DNA from: Xylanibacter brevis ATCC 19188
GTDB taxonomy: Bacteria; Bacteroidota; Bacteroidia; Bacteroidales; Bacteroidaceae
Length of the DNA stretch: 64,000 bases
Direction: 5' to 3'
NCBI RefSeq assembly: GCF_000621725.1
Contig: NZ_KK211334.1
Location: 1-64,000 of the forward strand
The position numbers and the translations under genes are program-made. Shown one piece after another: positions 33,983 through 41,846 of the stretch. Within the stretch, counting starts at the first letter, position 1; each line of letters starts with the position of its first letter. The notes below the pieces were generated by a model that searched no databases, was not told the DNA's origin, and saw only the letters and a list, made by a program, of their open reading frames with translations.

Positions 33983-35854
33983 ATGACATTAAAATACGAC
34001 GTAGTGGTTATCGGCGGCGGACATGCCGGCTGTGAGGCAGCTTGTGCCTCGGCCAATATGGGTGCAAAGACGCTACTGGTAACTATGGACATGAACAAGA
34101 TTGCACAGATGTCGTGCAATCCTGCGGTTGGTGGCATCGCTAAGGGACAGATCGTACGCGAAATTGACGCCCTTGGCGGACAGATGGGAATAGTGACCGA
34201 CCGCTCCACCATTCAGTTTCGCATGTTGAACATAGGCAAGGGCCCCGCCGTTTGGAGCCCACGTGCCCAATGTGACCGCGGCAAGTTTATCTGGAACTGG
34301 CGCACGGTCATCGACCATACGCCCAATCTGGACGTGTGGCAGGACCAGGTATGCGAACTGATGGCAGAAAAGGGCCAAGTCATCGGCGTCAGAACAATCT
34401 GGGGAGCAGAAATCCTAGCGCGTGCCGTCGTGGTGACGGCGGGCACGTTCCTCAACGGTCTGATGCACATAGGACGCAAGATGGTGGCTGGCGGACGCAT
34501 CGCCGAACCCGCCGTGAGCGACTTCACCGAGAGCATCACGCGCCACGGCATCCGCTCAGCACGCATGAAGACGGGCACACCAGTGCGTATAGACAAACGC
34601 AGCGTGCACTTCGACGAACTGGAAGAGCAGCCGGGCGACACGAGCTACTACCAGTTCTCGTATATGGGCGAGGCCCGCACCCTGCAGCAGTTGCCTTGCT
34701 GGACGGTGAACACGAATGCTAAAGTGCACGAGATTCTGCGCTCAGGACTGAACGACTCCCCACTCTACAACGGACAGATACAATCCATCGGACCGCGCTA
34801 CTGTCCGTCGATAGAAACAAAACTGGTGACGTTTCCCGACCGCGAACAGCACCCGCTGTTTCTGGAACCCGAAGGTGAGGACACCAACGAGATGTACCTG
34901 AACGGTTTTTCGTCATCGCTGCCCATGGACGTTCAGATCGAGGCTTTGAAGCAGATGCCGGCCTTCCGCGACGTGAAAGTGTATCGTCCGGGCTACGCCA
35001 TAGAATACGATTTCTTCGATCCTACACAGTTGAAGCATACGTTGGAATCGAAAAAATTGGATGGCCTGTTCTTTGCCGGACAGGTGAACGGCACCACGGG
35101 CTATGAGGAAGCTGCCGGACAGGGACTCGTGGCTGGCGTGAATGCAGCTCTGAAATGCGATGGAAACAACGAATTTGTGATGCATCGCGATGAGTCGTAC
35201 ATCGGTGTACTGGTGGACGACCTGGTAACAAAGGGCGTTGACGAGCCCTACCGCATGTTTACCTCGCGCGCAGAGTATCGCATTCTGCTGCGCCAAGACG
35301 ATGCCGACGCCCGACTCACAGAGCGATCTTATGCGATGGGACTGGCAAAAAAAGACCGATACGACCGCTGGATGGAGAAGAAACAGGCCATCGAAAGAAT
35401 CGAGGCTTTTTGCAAGACCTTCCCGATTAAAGCAAAAGAAATCAATCCCGCGCTGGAAAAACTGGGCACCACCCCACTCCAATTTGGCGTCAAGTTGGAA
35501 GACCTGGTGGCACGTCCACAACTGAACTTCCGCAATCTATCGGAGATTGTGCCCGAACTGCGCGAATTAATCGAGAGCGCACCCAACCGCAAAGAGGAGA
35601 TTGCCGAGGCTGCCGAAATACGTATTAAGTATAAAGGATACATCGAGCGCGAGAAACAAGTGGCCGACAAAATGCACCGCTTGGAGAATATCAAAATCAA
35701 GGGACACTTCGATTACAACACGATTCAATCGCTCTCTACCGAATGCCGACAGAAGTTGACCGCCATAGATCCCGACACACTGGCACAGGCCAGCCGCATT
35801 CCGGGCGTCTCTCCCAGCGACATCAACGTGCTGTTAGTGCTCATGGGGCGATAA
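33983..35854 (+). CDS. mnmG: tRNA uridine-5-carboxymethylaminomethyl(34) synthesis protein MnmG
   Basis: 623 residues, FAD enzyme that with MnmE installs the cmnm5 group on wobble uridine-34. 'VVIGGGHAGCEAACASANMG' is the FAD Rossmann motif, 'MSCNPAVGGIAKGQIVREID' and 'QVNGTTGYEEAAGQGLVAGV' are the two GidA signatures, and the C-terminal helical domain ends 'IPGVSPSDINVLLVLMGR'. Full length. A parS-like palindrome begins at the first base after its stop codon, in line with mnmG's frequent position near chromosome origins. Confidence 0.96.
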   Translation: MTLKYDVVVIGGGHAGCEAACASANMGAKTLLVTMDMNKIAQMSCNPAVGGIAKGQIVREIDALGGQMGIVTDRSTIQFRMLNIGKGPAVWSPRAQCDRGKFIWNWRTVIDHTPNLDVWQDQVCELMAEKGQVIGVRTIWGAEILARAVVVTAGTFLNGLMHIGRKMVAGGRIAEPAVSDFTESITRHGIRSARMKTGTPVRIDKRSVHFDELEEQPGDTSYYQFSYMGEARTLQQLPCWTVNTNAKVHEILRSGLNDSPLYNGQIQSIGPRYCPSIETKLVTFPDREQHPLFLEPEGEDTNEMYLNGFSSSLPMDVQIEALKQMPAFRDVKVYRPGYAIEYDFFDPTQLKHTLESKKLDGLFFAGQVNGTTGYEEAAGQGLVAGVNAALKCDGNNEFVMHRDESYIGVLVDDLVTKGVDEPYRMFTSRAEYRILLRQDDADARLTERSYAMGLAKKDRYDRWMEKKQAIERIEAFCKTFPIKAKEINPALEKLGTTPLQFGVKLEDLVARPQLNFRNLSEIVPELRELIESAPNRKEEIAEAAEIRIKYKGYIEREKQVADKMHRLENIKIKGHFDYNTIQSLSTECRQKLTAIDPDTLAQASRIPGVSPSDINVLLVLMGR

Positions 35855-35868
35855 GTTTCACGTGAAAC
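35855..35868. other. parS-like palindrome GTTTCACGTGAAAC (site 1)
   Basis: Perfect 14-bp palindrome identical to the core of the chromosomal parS site bound by ParB/Spo0J, between mnmG and apt. No parA/parB gene is in the window. Confidence 0.7.
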
Positions 35869-35902
35869 AAATACATTAATTTAATCATATAACTAACTGA
35901 GT

Positions 35903-36433
35903 ATGAATACCCAATTACTGTTGGACAATCTGCGTTGCATACCAGATTTCCCGAAGAAAGGAATCAATTTCCGCGATGTCACCACGCTGTATAAGAACGC
36001 TGCGTGCATGAAAGAAATGGTCGATGAACTCTATGAAATTTACAAAGACAAGGGCATCACTAAGATTGTGGGCATCGAGAGCCGAGGATTTGTACTTGCT
36101 TCGGCGCTGGCTCTAAGGTTAGGTGCCGGCGTGGTGCTGGCCAGAAAGCCTGGAAAACTACCTTGGACCACCATCAAGGAGTCGTTCTCGAAAGAGTATG
36201 GCGTTGACACCGTAGAGATGCACATCGATTCCATCGACGAAAACGACGTAGTGTTAATCCACGACGACCTGCTGGCTACCGGCGGAACAGCCAAGGCCAC
36301 CTACAAATTGGTGAAGCATTTCAATCCCAAAGAGATTTTCATGAACTTCATCATCGAGATCAAGGACGAAGGTCTGCACGGACGCGATGAATTCGACGGA
36401 CTTTGCGACGTAACGACACTGTTGACGATTTAA
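35903..36433 (+). CDS. apt: adenine phosphoribosyltransferase
   Basis: 176 residues; converts adenine plus PRPP to AMP (purine salvage). The PRPP-binding loop is 'VVLIHDDLLATGGTAKATYK'; 'DFPKKGINFRDVTTLYK' and 'IVGIESRGFVLASALALRLG' are family blocks. Full length and cytosolic. It sits between two parS-like sites, with a hairpin terminator at 36454-36489. Confidence 0.95.
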   Translation: MNTQLLLDNLRCIPDFPKKGINFRDVTTLYKNAACMKEMVDELYEIYKDKGITKIVGIESRGFVLASALALRLGAGVVLARKPGKLPWTTIKESFSKEYGVDTVEMHIDSIDENDVVLIHDDLLATGGTAKATYKLVKHFNPKEIFMNFIIEIKDEGLHGRDEFDGLCDVTTLLTI

Positions 36434-36453
36434 ATCGCAAAAACAACACCAAC

Positions 36454-36489
36454 CCCCTCCCCCAACCTGCGATGTGGGAGGGGATTTTT
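36454..36489 (+). terminator. G/C-tract hairpin terminator after apt
   Basis: Arms CCCCTCCC (36454-36461) and GGGAGGGG (36476-36483), then ATTTTT. Member of the dispersed G/C-tract hairpin family. Confidence 0.6.
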
Positions 36490-36521
36490 ATAGGAAAACG
36501 CAGGAAGAAGAAAGCAAATAC

Positions 36522-36535
36522 GTTTCACGTGAAAC
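36522..36535. other. parS-like palindrome GTTTCACGTGAAAC (site 2)
   Basis: Second perfect copy, 8 bases before the uvrC ATG and 654 bp from site 1. Confidence 0.7.
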
Positions 36536-36543
36536 ACTAAAGT

Positions 36544-38370
36544 ATGACAAAGGAAGAGAACGAGGCACGTTTAGCCTATCTGAAGGGTATCGTTTCGCGA
36601 CTCCCTGAGAAGCCTGGCAGCTATCAATATTACGATAGTGAAGGTACGATTATATACGTTGGTAAGGCGAAGAACCTGAAATCGCGTGTCTCATCCTACT
36701 TTCATACCGAGGTAGATCGCTTCAAAACGAAGGTGCTGGTGTCTAAGATTCACGACATCAGCTACACGGTGGTCAACACCGAAGAGGACGCACTACTGCT
36801 TGAAAATTCGCTCATCAAGAAGTATAATCCGCGCTACAACGTGCTATTGAAAGACGGAAAGACCTACCCCAGCATCTGTGTGACCAACGAGCCCTTCCCA
36901 CGTATCTTCAAAACACGCACCATCAACAAGAAATGGGGCACCTATTTCGGGCCCTATTCCCACATCGGTTCGATGAATGCCGTGCTGGAACTAATCAACA
37001 AGCTGTACCATCCGCGCACCTGTCGGCAGCCCATCACAAAGGAGGGAATTGCCGCCGGAAAATACCAGGTGTGCCTGGAGTATCACATCAAGAATTGCGG
37101 TGGGCCATGCGTAGCAAAACAGAGCTACGAAAACTACCAGCAAAACATGCTGCAGGCACGCGAAATCTTGAAGGGAAACACGCGCGAAGTGCTGCGCCAG
37201 ATGCGCGAAAAGATGCAGCTTTTGGCCGAGGAGCTACGCTTTGAAGAGGCCGAAGAGGTGAAGCGAAAATACCTGTTGATAGACTCGTTTGTGAGCAAGA
37301 GCGAGGTGGTGAGCCACACCATCAACAACGTAGATGTGTTCTCGATTACCAACGACGAGAAAATTGCGTATATCAACTACATACACGTGTCGAACGGAGC
37401 CATTAATCAGTCGTTTACGTTCGAATTTAAAAAGCGCTTGAAAGAAACAAACGAAGAGCTGTTGCAGTTGGGCATCGTAGAGATGCGTGAGCGTTTTAAG
37501 AGCAATTCCAAGGAGATTGTGGTGCCTTTCGACCTCGAAATGGAACTGGATGGCGTCACCTTCACCATCCCTCAGCGCGGCGATAAAAAGACGTTGCTGG
37601 ACCTCTCGGAAATGAATGGCAAACAGTATAAGTTCGACCGCCTGAAACAGGCTGAGAAACTGAATCCAGAACAGAAACAGGTGCGCCTGATGAAGGAACT
37701 GCAAGAGAAACTGGGACTGCCAAAGATGCCCTATCAGATAGAGTGTTTCGACAACTCTAACATATCGGGAACGGACGCCGTGGCCGCTTGTGTGGTGTTT
37801 AAATCGATGAAACCCAGCAAGCAAGACTATAAGAAATACAACATTAAGACGGTGGTGGGGCCCGACGATTATGCGTCGATGAAGGAGGTGGTGTATCGCC
37901 GTTATAAGCGCCTGGTGGAGGAGGAAGAGCCCCTACCCGACCTCATCGTAGCCGACGGTGGTAAAGGCCAGATGGAGGTGATCCGCGAGGTGATACAGGA
38001 CGAGCTGAACCTGGACATTCCTATCGCCGGTTTGGCGAAAGACAACCGCCACCGCACCAACGAACTGCTCTATGGTTTTCCGCCCCGCGTGATTGGTTTG
38101 AAGACCAACTCTGAGCTCTTCCACGTGCTCACGCAACTACAGGACGAGGTGCACCGCTTTGCCATCACCTTCCACCGCGACAAGCGCAGCAAACATGCAC
38201 TGCACTCGGAACTGGATGATATTCAGGGCATTGGCCCCAAGACGCGCGACGCACTGATTGACAAACTGAAGAGCGTGAAGCGCATCAAAGATGCTGATAT
38301 TCAACAACTTACAGAGATTATTGGCACATCAAAAGCACAAATCATCTACAACCACTTCCACCAATCATAA
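36544..38370 (+). CDS. uvrC: UvrABC excinuclease subunit C
   Basis: 608 residues; makes both incisions in nucleotide excision repair. The N-terminal GIY-YIG nuclease is 'GSYQYYDSEGTIIYVGKAKN', the UVR motif region is around 210-240 ('EELRFEEAEEVKRKYLLI'), the RNase H-like nuclease domain is 'YQIECFDNSNISGTDAVAAC', and the helix-hairpin-helix end is 'LDDIQGIGPKTRDALIDKLK'. Length is standard. parS-like sites lie immediately before the start and after the stop; the 22-bp palindrome array 2 begins 31 bases after it. Confidence 0.96.
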   Translation: MTKEENEARLAYLKGIVSRLPEKPGSYQYYDSEGTIIYVGKAKNLKSRVSSYFHTEVDRFKTKVLVSKIHDISYTVVNTEEDALLLENSLIKKYNPRYNVLLKDGKTYPSICVTNEPFPRIFKTRTINKKWGTYFGPYSHIGSMNAVLELINKLYHPRTCRQPITKEGIAAGKYQVCLEYHIKNCGGPCVAKQSYENYQQNMLQAREILKGNTREVLRQMREKMQLLAEELRFEEAEEVKRKYLLIDSFVSKSEVVSHTINNVDVFSITNDEKIAYINYIHVSNGAINQSFTFEFKKRLKETNEELLQLGIVEMRERFKSNSKEIVVPFDLEMELDGVTFTIPQRGDKKTLLDLSEMNGKQYKFDRLKQAEKLNPEQKQVRLMKELQEKLGLPKMPYQIECFDNSNISGTDAVAACVVFKSMKPSKQDYKKYNIKTVVGPDDYASMKEVVYRRYKRLVEEEEPLPDLIVADGGKGQMEVIREVIQDELNLDIPIAGLAKDNRHRTNELLYGFPPRVIGLKTNSELFHVLTQLQDEVHRFAITFHRDKRSKHALHSELDDIQGIGPKTRDALIDKLKSVKRIKDADIQQLTEIIGTSKAQIIYNHFHQS

Positions 38371-38371
38371 C

Positions 38372-38385
38372 TTTCCACGTGGAAA
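38372..38385. other. parS-related palindrome TTTCCACGTGGAAA (site 3, variant)
   Basis: Perfect 14-bp palindrome with the CACGTG core of parS but GAAA/TTTC arms shifted by a base change, directly after the uvrC stop. It may be a weaker site or chance. Confidence 0.35.
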
Positions 38386-38401
38386 AGCATCAGCCTGCAC
38401 C

Positions 38402-38731
38402 ATCCAAAGCGGCACTTTCTTCAACCGGAAGTGCCGCTTTTGCATGTCAATAGTGACAGTATTGTGATGCAATAGTGCCACTATTGTTTTCTAAAAGTGC
38501 CACTATTGTTTTCTAAAAGTGCCACTTTTGACTTCCAATAGTGGCACTTTTGGTCTGAATCTAGAGTCTAGATCACCCATTTCTAGACTCTAGAATGACT
38601 CAATCTAGACCCTAGAATGAGGTCATCTAGACTCTAGAAAGCACCTTTCTAGCCCCTAGACGAAAAACAATGGGGTAAGTATTGCATTTTGAAAGGGAAA
38701 CTATGAGGGGGCAAAAGCGCTTGTTTTGGCT
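38402..38731. repeat. 22-bp-phased palindrome array 2 (15 units)
   Basis: 330 bp = 15 x 22 bp. Units in plus order: AAGCGGCACTT/AAGTGCCGCTT hairpin pair, then five with CAATAGTGCCACTATTG-type palindromes (38446-38555), five with TCTAGACTCTAGA-type (38556-38665), then three degenerate ones (one CAATGGGGTAAGTATTG). The phase never slips. Stops in all frames exclude coding. The core classes are the same as in array 1 (10929-11335), in the same order when both are read away from the adjacent gene. Confidence 0.85.
38406..38440 (+). terminator. uvrC terminator, also first two units of array 2
   Basis: Perfect arms AAAGCGGCACTT (38406-38417) and AAGTGCCGCTTT (38429-38440), formed by two neighbouring 22-bp units, followed by TGC rather than a long T-run. 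Confidence 0.6.
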
Positions 38732-38792
38732 CGTGATTTGGGCGCTTTTAATTCCTAAAACGAGGTTCCAGGGCACAACAAAGAATGAATTT

Positions 38793-38858
38793 CGAAGATA
38801 CTTTCGTTCGGAAAATTGCAAATAAATTTGCATTTTCGCTCACTTAATCGTACCTTTG
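38793..38858 (+). promoter_or_regulatory. promoter cassette for dtd (repeat family)
   Basis: A 66-bp unit: GTTCGGAAAATTGCAAATAA then ATTTGCATTTTCGCTCACTT then AATCGTACCTTTG. It contains a -33-like TTTG (38827-38830), a 20-base spacer and -7 TACCTTTG (38851-38858), 5 bases before the dtd ATG. More than 50 bases are identical to the copy at 45658-45723. Confidence 0.75.
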
Positions 38859-38862
38859 CAAC

Positions 38863-39315
38863 ATGAGAATAGTAATACAACGCGTGAGCCATGCCTCAGT
38901 GACTATTGATGGGGCCGTGAAATCGAGCATTGGAAAGGGATATCTGATACTTCTGGGCGTCTGCGAAGAGGACACCGAAGAGGATGTAGATTGGCTGGTG
39001 CGCAAGGTGGTGGGCCTGCGCGTTTTCGACGACGAAAACGGGGTGATGAACCGTTCTATCATGGAGACGGGCGGCGAGGCACTCGTGGTGAGCCAGTTTA
39101 CACTGTTTGCAAGCTACAAGAAGGGCAATCGACCCTCGTGGTTGAGAGCAGCAAGGCACGAGGTCAGTGTGCCGCTCTACGAGCTTTTCTGCAAGAAGCT
39201 GAGCAGCGAGATGGGCAAGCCCTGCGGCACGGGCGAGTTTGGTGCCGATATGAAGGTGGAACTGCTCAACGATGGGCCGGTGACCATCTGTATGGATACG
39301 AAGAACAAGGAGTGA
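38863..39315 (+). CDS. dtd: D-aminoacyl-tRNA deacylase
   Basis: 150 residues; hydrolyses D-amino acids mischarged on tRNA. Seen: N-terminal 'MRIVIQRVSHASVTIDG', catalytic-region 'ALVVSQFTLFASYKKGNRPS', and the Gly-cisPro-like end 'VELLNDGPVTICMDT'. Full length. With -7 box at 38851-38858 the transcript is almost leaderless. Followed by a MazG-like gene after a short G/C-tract hairpin (39330-39348). Confidence 0.95.
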   Translation: MRIVIQRVSHASVTIDGAVKSSIGKGYLILLGVCEEDTEEDVDWLVRKVVGLRVFDDENGVMNRSIMETGGEALVVSQFTLFASYKKGNRPSWLRAARHEVSVPLYELFCKKLSSEMGKPCGTGEFGADMKVELLNDGPVTICMDTKNKE

Positions 39316-39329
39316 AGACCTCACCCCGG

Positions 39330-39348
39330 CCCTCTCCAAAGGAGAGGG
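39330..39348 (+). repeat. G/C-tract hairpin between dtd and MazG-like gene
   Basis: Arms CCCTCTCC (39330-39337) and GGAGAGGG (39341-39348). No T-run, so probably read through. Confidence 0.5.
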
Positions 39349-39366
39349 GGATATATAATTATTGAT

Positions 39367-39714
39367 ATGACGATAGAAGAGGCACAGGAGACTGTGGATA
39401 GATGGATTAAGACGTATGGCGTGAGGTACTTTGGCGAACTCACCAATATGACGGTGCTGACTGAGGAGGTGGGCGAACTGGCGCGCATCATCAGTAGGCG
39501 CTATGGCGAACAGTCGTGGAAAGCGTCAGACCCACGGGCTGTCGACAACGGGCGCGAGGCGCTGGGCGAAGAGATGGCCGACGTGCTGTGGGTGCTGCTC
39601 TGTCTGGCCAATCAGACGGGCGTGGATCTGACCCAGGAGCTACAGAAATCTATCGATAAAAAGACAAAGAGAGACGCAACAAGACATATATGTAACCCTA
39701 AACTTAAAGCATAA
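39367..39714 (+). CDS. MazG-like nucleotide pyrophosphohydrolase
   Basis: 115 residues, single-domain MazG/all-alpha NTP pyrophosphatase. Metal-binding glutamates/aspartate are in 'VLTEEVGELARIISRR' (EExxE) and 'ALGEEMADVLWVLLCLAN' (ExxAD). Likely hydrolyses non-canonical NTPs or dUTP-type substrates; exact substrate unknown. Sits 5 bases upstream of deoC, suggesting a nucleotide-handling operon (dtd-mazG-deoC). Confidence 0.85.
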   Translation: MTIEEAQETVDRWIKTYGVRYFGELTNMTVLTEEVGELARIISRRYGEQSWKASDPRAVDNGREALGEEMADVLWVLLCLANQTGVDLTQELQKSIDKKTKRDATRHICNPKLKA

Positions 39715-39719
39715 CAACT

Positions 39720-40610
39720 ATGGAAGAAAAGAACAAGATTGAACAAGTGCTGAGCCAGTACAACCTCGACATCACCGACGAGGAAGTACGTGAGGCCGTG
39801 AAGACGATCATCGCCGAAAAGGTGCCCCTGAACGATACACATGAAGTGAAGAAATTCCTGATGGGAAGCGTGGAACTGACCACCCTGAAGACCACCGACA
39901 GCGAGACGTCGGTGATGGCCTTCACTGAGAAGGTAAACCAGTTTGACGAGCAGTATCCCGACCTACCCCACGTAGCCACCATCTGCGTTTATCCTAAGTT
40001 TGCCAAGACAGTCAGCGAGACACTCGAGGTAGAGGGTGTCGAGGTGGCCTGCGTATCGGGCAGTTTCCCCTCGTCACAGTCGCTCATCGAGGTTAAGACC
40101 GTAGAGACCTCGCTGGCCGTAAAAGACGGTGCCACTGAGATAGATATCGTGATGAACGTGGGTGCCTTCCTGGAGGGCGACTACGACACCGTGGTAGATG
40201 AGATCCAGCAACAGAAGGAAGCCTGTGGCGAACAGGCCATGAAGGTGATTCTGGAGACCGGTTGCCTGAAGACGGCCAAGAACATCAAGATTGCCTCACT
40301 GCTGTCGATGTATGGCGGTGCCGACTATATCAAGACCTCTACCGGCAAGCTGGAGCCCGCCGCTACCCCCGAGGCTGCCTACGTGATGTGTCAGGCTATC
40401 AAAGAGTACTACGATAAGACCGGCATACAGATTGGTTTTAAGCCCGCTGGCGGCCTTAACAGCGTGATGGATGCACTGATCTACTACACCATCGTGAAAG
40501 AGGTTCTGGGCGAGAAATGGCTCACCAACAAGTGGTTCCGCATGGGCACCAGTCGTCTGGCCAACCTCCTGCTGAGCGAAGTGGTAGGCGAAGAGGTGAA
40601 GTTCTTCTAA
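39720..40610 (+). CDS. deoC: deoxyribose-phosphate aldolase
   Basis: 296 residues; cleaves 2-deoxyribose-5-phosphate to glyceraldehyde-3-phosphate and acetaldehyde. The Schiff-base lysine is in 'ADYIKTSTGKLEPAATPEAA' and the second active-site lysine in 'IQIGFKPAGGLNSVMDALIY'. The ~45-residue N-terminal extension is usual in the longer DeoC class. Its 3' end is separated from the convergent polyprenyl synthase gene by a heptamer-repeat element. Confidence 0.94.
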   Translation: MEEKNKIEQVLSQYNLDITDEEVREAVKTIIAEKVPLNDTHEVKKFLMGSVELTTLKTTDSETSVMAFTEKVNQFDEQYPDLPHVATICVYPKFAKTVSETLEVEGVEVACVSGSFPSSQSLIEVKTVETSLAVKDGATEIDIVMNVGAFLEGDYDTVVDEIQQQKEACGEQAMKVILETGCLKTAKNIKIASLLSMYGGADYIKTSTGKLEPAATPEAAYVMCQAIKEYYDKTGIQIGFKPAGGLNSVMDALIYYTIVKEVLGEKWLTNKWFRMGTSRLANLLLSEVVGEEVKFF

Positions 40611-40626
40611 GCGCATTTTCATGCGC

Positions 40627-40781
40627 TTAAACTGAGAGTTGAGAACTGAGAACTGAGAGGTTCTTATAAGTGAAAAGTGAGAGGTGAGAAGTATTATTAG
40701 TACTACTCACCTCTCATTATAATTAGAACCAGCAGGTCTAATCATACCTCTCAGTTCTCAACTCTCAGTTCTCAGTTAAAA
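40627..40781. repeat. heptamer-built inverted-end element, copy A
   Basis: Left end is ACTGAGA-GTTGAGA-ACTGAGA-ACTGAGA-GGT in 7-bp steps; right end is the inverse (ACCTCTCAGTTCTCAACTCT then CAGTTCTCAGTT). The middle holds GTGAGAGGTGAGAAGTA facing TACTACTCACCTCTCAT and a short unique stretch AGAACCAGCAGGTCTAATCA. About 155 bp, between convergent deoC and polyprenyl synthase genes. A near-identical copy is at 47766-47955. Confidence 0.8.
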
Positions 40782-40782
40782 C

Positions 40783-41760
40783 CTACTTTCTTCTCTGAAT
40801 AACATAGTCCAGATACGCCGTGAGCGCCGTAGCAATCGAGGGATCTTTTACGCAACTATCTACATACTGTTGCGCCTTGCGGTGGTAGTCCTCCATGCAT
40901 TTCTCAGCATATTCTATACCACCCTGCTGCTTGGTGAACTCCACCAAGACGGCGATTTCATCGGGGTTGATAGTGCCCGCCTTCACCTTCTTGGCCAACG
41001 TCATCATCGAGTCGAAGGGCGAATGCTGCAGGGCGTAGATCACGGGCAGCGTCAGCTTACCCTCCGCCATATCATTGCCCGTAGGCTTACCTATCTCCTT
41101 CGAGTCGTAGTAGTCGAAGATATCATCGCGGATCTGGAACATGATGCCCAGGTCGTGACCAAACTGGCGGGCCTTCTCCACCTCCTCGTCGGAGGCACCG
41201 GCAGAGAGCGCACCTATCGATGAACAGGCGGCAAAGAGCACCGCCGTCTTCTGTTCTATCACCTGATAATAGACATCCTCGGAGATCTCCTCGTTCTTGA
41301 TGTTCTGCAACTGCAGAATTTCGCCCGAGGCCAGCACCCTACCCAACTCTGCCAGCGTCTCGATGATGCGCTGGTTGTTGGTGAACGACACCTTCAGCAG
41401 TGCGGTGGAAAGGATGAAATCGCCCACCAGCACAGCCGCCTTGTTATTATAGGTGGCATTCACCGAGGCCTGTCCGCGGCGCTCCTCGCTCTCATCTACC
41501 ACATCGTCGTGAACCAGCGAGGCCGTGTGCAGCAGTTCCAGACCGATGGCTGAGTTCAGCGTCACGTCCGTCACCGAGCCATAGTTCTTAGCCAGCAGCA
41601 TCAGCAACATGGGGCGCATGCGCTTGCCACCGCGCTGTTTGATGTGCGACAGCACCTCAGACAGCAACGTATCCTCATGACTCAGAGACTGCTCGAAGAG
41701 TGAAATAAACTCGTTTAGTTCCGACTCGATAGGTCGTTTGATAAGAGATAGATAGTCCAT
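40783..41760 (-). CDS. polyprenyl (octaprenyl-type) diphosphate synthase
   Basis: 325 residues, all-trans long-chain prenyltransferase. The two Asp-rich motifs are 'LVHDDVVDESEERRGQASVN' and 'FQIRDDIFDYYDSKEIGKPT'; 'QRGGKRMRPMLLMLL' binds the IPP side. Probably makes the menaquinone side chain or related C35-C50 prenyl diphosphate; product length cannot be told. Divergent from polA; -7 box TAATTTTG at 41785-41778. Confidence 0.9.
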   Translation of the reverse strand: MDYLSLIKRPIESELNEFISLFEQSLSHEDTLLSEVLSHIKQRGGKRMRPMLLMLLAKNYGSVTDVTLNSAIGLELLHTASLVHDDVVDESEERRGQASVNATYNNKAAVLVGDFILSTALLKVSFTNNQRIIETLAELGRVLASGEILQLQNIKNEEISEDVYYQVIEQKTAVLFAACSSIGALSAGASDEEVEKARQFGHDLGIMFQIRDDIFDYYDSKEIGKPTGNDMAEGKLTLPVIYALQHSPFDSMMTLAKKVKAGTINPDEIAVLVEFTKQQGGIEYAEKCMEDYHRKAQQYVDSCVKDPSIATALTAYLDYVIQRRK

Positions 41761-41777
41761 TATGATTAATTTTGAGA

Positions 41778-41785
41778 CAAAATTA
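41778..41785 (-). promoter_or_regulatory. -7 box TAATTTTG for polyprenyl synthase gene
   Basis: TAnnTTTG element 18 bases before the start codon. For divergent polA the best match is TAATTTTA at about 41818-41825. Confidence 0.5.
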
Positions 41786-41846
41786 CTGAAAATATCGGAG
41801 TAATACCAATTTTTTTAGTAATTTTACCGAAAAATCTGAAATATAC

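Larger units (their letters stand above)
38371..38862. other. 492-base noncoding region between uvrC and dtd
   Basis: Holds the parS-like variant (38372), palindrome array 2 (38402-38731) and the mobile promoter cassette that drives dtd (38793-38858). No gene. Confidence 0.7.
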
